Shown here one piece after another: positions 57,055-64,000 of a stretch of DNA of 64,000 nucleotides. This stretch comes from Megaustenia siamemsis (Eukaryota > Mollusca > Gastropoda > Stylommatophora > Ariophantidae): contig JAVIAB010000160.1 of NCBI GenBank assembly GCA_032433765.1, forward strand, positions 35,784,680-35,848,679. The letters are read 5' to 3'. The translations under genes and the position numbers were made by a program. Within the stretch, counting starts at the first letter, position 1. Every line of letters starts with the position of its first letter. The notes below the pieces were generated by a model. The model did not search any database, was not told the origin of the DNA, and was given only the letters and a program-made list of their open reading frames with translations.

Positions 57055-60000
57055 CAGTAGGATATGAGGTATAGGACAAGTAGGATATTAGGGATAGGAC
57101 CAGTAGGATATGAGGTATAGGACAAGTAGGATATTAGGGATAGGACCAGTAGGATATGAGGTATAGGACAAGTAGGATATTAGGGATAGGACCAGAAGGA
57201 TATTAGGGATAGGACCAGTAGGATATTAGGGATAGGACCAGTAGGATATGACAGAGAGATGATCAGTAGGATATGAGGGAGAGGATCAGTAGGATATGAG
57301 GTAGAGGATCAGTAGGATATGTGAGAAAGGATCAGTAGGATATGAGAGAGAGGATCAGTAGGATATGAGAGAGAGGATCAGTAGGATATGAGGGAGAGGA
57401 TCAGTAGGATATGAGAGAGATGATCAGTAGGATATGAGAGAGAGGATCAGTAGGATATGAGGGAGATGATCAGTAGGATATGAGAGAGAGGATCAGTAGG
57501 ATATGAGAGAGAGGATCAGTAGGATATGAGGGAGAGGATCAGTAGGATATGAGAGAGAGGATCAGTAGGATATGAGGGAGAGGATCAGTAGGATATGAGG
57601 GAGAGGATCAGTAGGATATGAGAGAGAGGATCAGTAGGATATGAGGGAGAGGATCAGTAGGATATGAGAGAGATGATCAGTAGGATATGAGGGAGAGGAT
57701 CAGTAGGATATGAGAGAGAGGATCAGTAGGATATGAGAGAGATGATCAGTAGGATATGAGAGAGATGATCAGTAGGATATGAGAGAGAGGATCAGTAGGA
57801 TATGAGAGAGAGGATCAGTAGGATATGAAAGAGATGATCAGTAGGATATGAGAGAGAGGATCAGTAGGATATGAGAGAGAGAATCAGTAGGATATGAGAG
57901 AGATGATCAGTAGGATATGAGAGAGAGGATCAGTAGGATATGAGAGAGAGGATCAGTAGGATATGAGGGAGAGGATCAGTAGGATATGAGAGAGAGGATC
58001 AGTAGGATATGAGGGAGAGGATCAGTAGGATATGAGAGAGATGATCAGTAGGATATGAGAGAGAGGATCAGTAGGATATGAGGGAGAGGATCAGTAGGAT
58101 ATGAGAGAGAGGATCAGTAGGATATGAGAGAGAAGATCAGTAGGATATGAGGGAGAGGATCAGTAGGAAATGAGAGAGAGGATCAGTAGGATATGAGAGA
58201 GAGGATCAGTATGATATGAGAGAGAGATCAGTAGATATGAGAGAGAGGATCAGTAGGATATGAGGGAGAGGATCAGTAGGATATGAGAGAGAGGACCAGT
58301 AGGATATGAGGGAGAGGATCAGTAGGATATGAGGGAGAGGATCAGTAGGATATGAGGGAGAGGATCAGTAGGATATGAGGGAGAGGATCAGTAGGATATG
58401 AGGGAGAGGACCAGTAGGATATGAGGGAGAGGATCAGTAGGATATGAGGGAGAGGATCAGTAGGATATGAGAGAGAGGATCAGTAGGATATGAGAGAGAG
58501 GATCAGTAGGATATGAGAGAGAGGATCAGTAGGATATGAGAGAGAGGATCAGTAGGATATGAGAGAGAGGATCAGTAGGATATGAGGGAGAGGACCAGTA
58601 GGATATGAGGGAGAGGATCAGTAGGATATGAGGGAGAGGATCAGTAGGATATGAGAGAGAAGATCAGTAGGATATGAGAGAGAGGATCAGTAGGATATGA
58701 GAGAGAGGACCAGTAGGATATGAGAGAGAGGTTCAGTAGGATATGAGGGAGAGGACCAGTAGGATATGAGGTAGAGGATCAGTAGGATATGAGAGAGACG
58801 ATCAGTAGGATATGAGAGAGAGGATCAGTAGGATATGAGAGGGAGGATCAGTAGGATATGAGGGAGAGGATCAGTAGGATATGAGGGAGAGGTTCATTAG
58901 GATATGAGGGAGAGGATCAGTAGGATATGAGGGAGAGGATCAGTAGGATATGAGGGAGAGGATCAGTAGGATATGAGAGAGAGGATCAGTAGGATATGAG
59001 GGAGAGGATCAGTAGGATATGAGAGAGAGGATCAGTAGGATATGAGGGAGAGGATCAGTAGGATATGAGAGAGAGGATCAGTAGGATATGAGGGAGAGGA
59101 TCAGTAGGATATGAGGGAGAGGATCTGTAGGATATGAGGGAGAGGATCAGTAGGATATGAGGGAGAGGATCAGTAGGATATGAGGGAGAGGATCAGTAGG
59201 ATATGAGGGAGAGGATCAGTAGGATATGAGGGAGAGGATCAGTAGGATATGAGGGAGAGTATCAGTAGGATATGAGGGAGAGGATCAGTAGGATATGAGG
59301 GAGAGGATCAGTAGGATATGAGGGAGAGGATCAGTAGGATATGAGAGAGAGGATCAGTAGGATATGAGAGAGAGGATCAGTAGGATACGAGAGAGAGGAT
59401 CAGTAGGATACGAGAGAGAGGATCAGTAGGATATGAGAGAGAGGATCAGTAGGATATGAGGGAGATGATCAGTAGGATATGAGGGAGAGGATCAGTAGGA
59501 TATGAGGGAGATGATCAGTAGGATATGAGGGAGAGGATCAGTAGGATATGAGAGAGAGGATCAGTAGGATATGAGAGAGAGGATCAGTAGGATATGAGAG
59601 AGAGGATCAGTAGGATATGAGGGAGGACCAGTAGGATATTAGGGATAGTACAAGTAGGATATGAGAGAGAGGATCAGTAGGATATGAGGGAGAGGACAAG
59701 TAGGATATTAGGGATAGGACCAGTAGGATATGAGGTGAAGGACAAGTAGGATATCAGGGATAGGACCAGTAGGATATGAGAGAGAGGATCAGTAGGATAT
59801 GAGGTATAGGACAAGTAGGATATTAGGGATAGGACCAGTAGGATATGAGAGAGAGGATCAGTAGGATATGAGGTATAGGACAAGTAGGATATTAGGGATA
59901 GGACCAGTAGGATATGAGAGAGAGGATCAGTAGGATATGAGGGAGAGGACAAGTAGGATATTAGGGATAGGACCAGTAGGATATGAGGGAGAGGATCAGT

Positions 60001-61215
60001 AGGATATGAGGGAGAGGATCAGTAGGATATTAGGGATAGGACCAGTAGGATATGAGGGAGAGGATCAGTAGGATATGAGGGAGAGGATAAGTAGGATATT
60101 AGGGATAGGACCAGTAGGATATGAGGGAGAGGATCAGTAGGATATGATGGAGAGGATCAGTAGGATATGAGGGAGATGATCAGTAGGATATGAGGGAGGG
60201 ATCAGTAGGATATGAGGGAGAGGATCAGTAGGATATGAGAGAGAGGATCAGTAGGATATGAGGGAGAGGATCAGTAGGATATGAGAGAGAGGATCAGTAG
60301 GATATGAGGGAGAGGACCAATAGGATATGAGGGAGAGGATCAGTAGGATATGAGGGAGAGGATCAGTAGGATATGAGAGAGAGGATCAGTAGGATATGAG
60401 AGAGAGGATCAGTAGGATATGAGGGAGAGGACCAGTAGGATATTAGGGATAGGACCAGTAGGTTATGAGAGAGAGGATCAGTAGGATATGAGAGAGAGGA
60501 CAAGTAGGATATTAGGGACATGACCAGTAGGATATGAGGTATAGGACAAGTAGGATATTAGGGATAGGACCAGTAGGATATGAGAGAGAGGATCAGTAGG
60601 ATATGAGGTATAGGACAAGTAGGATATTAGGGATAGGACCAGTAGGATATGAGAGAGACGATCAGTAGGATATGAGGTATAGGACAAGTAGGATATTAGG
60701 GATAGGACCAGTAGGATATGAGAGAGAGGATCAGTAGGATATGAGGGAGAGGACAAGTAGGATATTAGGGATAGGACCAGTAGGATATGAGGGAGAGGAT
60801 CAGTAGGATATGAGGGAGAGGATCAGTAGGATATTAGGGATAGGACCAGTAGGATATGAGGGAGAGGATCAGTAGGATATGAGGAGGAGGACAAGTAGGA
60901 TATTAGGGATAGGACCAGTAGGATATGAGGGAGAGGATCTGTAGGATATGAGGGAGATGATCAGTAGGATATGAGGGAGATGATCAGTGGGATATGAGAG
61001 AGAGGATCAGTAGGATATGAGGGAGATGATCAGTAGGATATGAGGGAGAGGATCAGTAGGATATGAGGGAGCGGATCAGTAGGATATGAGGGGAGGATCA
61101 GTAGGATATGAGGAAGATGATCAGTAGGATATGAGGGAGATGATCAGTAGGATATGATGGAGATGATCAGTAGGATATGAGAGAGAGAGGATCAGTAGGA
61201 TATGAGGGAGGACCA
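57055..61215. repeat. 23-bp satellite array, ~180 copies
   Basis: Unit GATCAGTAGGATATGAGAGA plus GAG, with variants GGGAGAG, GACCAGTAGGATAT and ACAAGTAGGATATTAGGGAT. The largest array in the window (4.2 kb). Blocks of the ACAAGTAGGATATTAGGG subtype cluster at 57060-57240, 59640-60120 and 60430-60910. The last two are near-copies offset by about 804 bp. Confidence 0.98.
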
Positions 61216-61369
61216 CACAAATGAAATCATTCGCAGATAACGGGTCGTTAAGAATGGTTCAGTGGGAGATGAGATAGAAAAACAGGATGAGCGGATCAGT
61301 GGGAAATTGTGGAGAGAATCAGCAATAAAAGATCAGAGGGAGAATAGTGAGAAGAACAGATGGAGAAGA

Positions 61370-61705
61370 ACAGTGGGAGATGGAGTTGAACAGTGGGAGA
61401 TGGACAGTTGGAGATGGAGAAGAACAGTGGAGATGGAGATGAACAGTGGGAGATGGAGAAGAACAGTGGGAGATGGACATTTGGAGATGGAGAAGAACAG
61501 TGGGAGATGGAGAGGAACAGTGGGAGATGGAGAGGAACAGAGGGAGATGGAGATGAACAGTGGGAGATGGAGATGAACAGTGGGAGATGGACAGTTGGAT
61601 ATGGAGAGGAACAGTGGGAGATGGAGAGGAACAGTGAGAGATGGAGATGAACAGTGGGGATGGAGAGGAACAGTGGGAGATGGAGAGGAACAGTGGGAGA
61701 TGCGA
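61370..61705. repeat. 20-bp array, ~16 copies
   Basis: Unit GGAGATGGAGAGGAACAGTG. It aligns with the neighbouring 23-bp unit (GATCAGTAGGATATGAGAGA) with few changes, so it is probably the same satellite lineage. Confidence 0.95.
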
Positions 61706-62234
61706 GAGAGGATCAGAGGGAGGTTATGAATGAGAGCTAAGTGGTGCGATATGATGAAGGCGAATCAATGAGAGGTTGACTAGACTATGTCCCTCGAGAA
61801 ACATTTCACAATCTCTCAGTCCTGAAGCCAAAGCGTATGCATAAAGGCATGATTCGGTTAAGGCAGATTTAAATAAAACAACAGTCGTTGTGTGTATGTG
61901 TCAAGGTTGCCGCCGCCATCAACAAATGAAAGCGTGCTAACAACAACTACATCCGGTTCAAGGGTTAACATATTCAGGATGCATAACTCACACAAAATTC
62001 GTAATATATCTCGGTTTTGCCAAAGTAATTTGCCCTTTATTTCCCATTATGCAGATAGGAAATGCTTAGGATAAAAGCAAGCACCGATAGAAGCTCAACT
62101 TTATTAGAATTGTTTAGTGATGCTAACATTATATTATAGTAAAACGAACATGAGTAATAACTGTGGAGATTAAATATGGAATAATGCTTTTGTGGCATGC
62201 TGTGAGAGAAATAAGAGCTGCAACAATGTGTTCA
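61706..62234. other. No recognisable feature
   Basis: Unique non-coding sequence between two satellites; ORFs are 60 codons or fewer and have no recognisable domain. Confidence 0.55.
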
Positions 62235-63832
62235 TCAGGCGCACTATTTCTACATGCTCATCTTTTTAATATCACAGACTATGTGTGTTTCTACATACTC
62301 AACGTTTTAATATCACAGTCTATGTGTGTTTCTACATACTCAACTTTTTAATATCATAAACTAGTATGTTTCAATATAATGAACTTTTTAATATCACCAG
62401 CTGGGTGTGTTTCTACATAATCAACTCTTTAATATCACAAGCTGGGTGTGTTTCTACATACTCAACTTTTTAATACCACAAGCTGGGTGTGTTTCTACAT
62501 ACTCAACTTTTTAATACCACAAGCTGGGTGTGTTTCTACATACTCAACTTTTTAATATCACAGACTATGTGTGTTTCTACATGCTTAACTTTTTAATACT
62601 ACAGACTGGATGTGTTTCTACATGCTCAACTTTTTAATATCACAGACTATGTGTGTTTCTACATGCTCAACTTTTTAAATATCACAGACTATGTGTGTTT
62701 TCTACATGCTCAACTTTTTTAATATCACAGACTATGTGTGTTTCTACATGCTCACTTTTAAATATCACAGACTATGTGTGTTTCTATATACTCAACCTTT
62801 TAATACTAAAGACTGGATGTGTTTCTAAATATTCAACTCTTTAATATCATATACTGGTGCATTTCTACATATTCAACTCTTTAATATCATAGACTGGTGT
62901 ATATCTACATATTCAACTCGTTAATATCATAGACTGGTGTATTTTTTACATATTCAACTCTTTAATATCATAGACTGGTGTATATCTACATATTCAACTC
63001 TTTAATATCATAGACTGGTGTATTTCTACATATTCAACTCTTTAATATCATAGACTGGTGTATATCTACATATTCAACTCTTTAATATCATAGACTGGTG
63101 TATTTCTACATATTAAACTCGTTAATATCATAGACTGGTGTATATCTACATATTCAACTCTTTAATATCATAGACTGGTGTATTTCTACATATTCAACTC
63201 TTTAATATCATAGACTGTTGTATTTCTACATATTCAACTCTTTAATATCATAGACTGGTGTATATCTACATATTCAACTCTTTAATATCATAGACTGGTG
63301 TATTTCTACATAATCTACTCTTTAATATCATAGACTGGTGTATTTCTACATATTCAACTCTTTAATATCATAGACTGGTGTATTTCCACATATTCAACTC
63401 TTTAATATCGTAGACTGGTGTATTTCTACATATTCCACTCTTTAATATCATAGACTGTTGTATTTCTACACATTCCACTCTTTAATATCACAGACTGTTG
63501 TATTTCTACACATTCCACTCTTTAATATCATAGACTGTTGTATTTCCACATATTCAACTCTTTAATATCACAGACTGTTGTATTTCTACACATTCCACTC
63601 TTTAATATCATAGACTGTTGTATTTCTACACATTCAACTCTTTAATATCATAGACTGTTGTATTTCTACACATTCAACTCTTTAATATCATAGACTGTTG
63701 TATTTCTACACATTCAACTCTTTAATATCATAGACTGTTGTATTTCTACACATTCAACTCTTTAATATCATAGACTGGTGTATATCTACACATTCAACTC
63801 TTTAATATCATAGACTGTTGTATTTCTACATA
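62235..63832. repeat. 40-bp satellite array, ~40 copies
   Basis: The unit contains TTTAATATCATAGACTGGTG and TATTTCTACATATTCAACTC. Left copies (to about 62830) are variable in length and sequence; the rest are homogeneous, with TGGTG and TGTTG subtypes in separate blocks. A relic unit (TATTGTCATAGCCTAGCC) at 63965 suggests the array once extended past the window. Confidence 0.97.
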
Positions 63833-64000
63833 CTCAAACGATCGAATATTCTACTCTTGCCACATTTTCACACATTAAAACATCCTATCATGACAAATCG
63901 CTCACATTTTTGACAAGCAGGTGTTGACTTACAATTTCTTTACCTTTCTAAATACGTAACTTTATATTGTCATAGCCTAGCCAAATGTATATACAGTCAC

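Overview
This is animal (metazoan) DNA with no convincing host protein-coding gene, no rRNA gene and no functional tRNA gene. All recognisable coding sequence belongs to dead or truncated transposable elements: non-LTR retrotransposons (RTE type, a type ending in a CCHC finger, and at least four other RT groups, which I number 1-4) plus one hAT DNA transposon. The mixture of RTE LINEs, CCHC-ended LINEs, tRNA-headed SINEs and very abundant minisatellites fits a lophotrochozoan, perhaps a gastropod mollusc. The species is not identifiable by eye, so that placement is inference.

By my count more than a third of the 64 kb is tandem array. From left to right the main arrays are: 20-bp unit (1461-3057), 34-bp (4283-4558), ~60-bp (5809-6389), 13-bp (10371-11258), 32-bp (11325-13945), 15-bp purine-rich (22985-23800), 33-bp (24465-27465), 61-bp (31380-31735), 41-bp (33655-34690), 24-bp (35645-36085), 30-bp (36830-37590), 39-bp (44962-48690, split by an RTE), 57-bp (48925-50555), a 1.2-kb CA/CG microsatellite (52295-53518), a 35/23/20-bp compound satellite (56328-61705) and a 40-bp array (62235-63832). 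Arrays whose unit is a multiple of 3 and lacks stops give long artefactual ORFs, up to 1049 codons.

Between the arrays lie the transposons. A nearly full-length RTE (45216-48383) sits in the 39-bp satellite with a ~12-bp target-site duplication. A second, 5'-truncated RTE (55120-55467) is almost identical to its 3' end. A hAT element (about 39455-42120) splits a group-1 LINE. A 883-bp element with ~115-bp terminal inverted repeats and TA duplications (54134-55016) sits in relics of the 57-bp satellite. Six tRNA-headed SINE copies of family A (plus one head-only fragment) and two other families (B, C) share one body but carry different tRNA-like heads; several have 12-16-bp target-site duplications.

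The most interesting theme is the link between retrotransposons and satellites. The 3' end of LINE group 2 has been tandemly amplified independently at two loci (5809-6389 and 31380-31735). A 34-bp piece of coding sequence of a CCHC-type LINE has been amplified eight-fold in place (4283-4558). Other arrays abut LINE truncation points, or are themselves the insertion targets of mobile elements.
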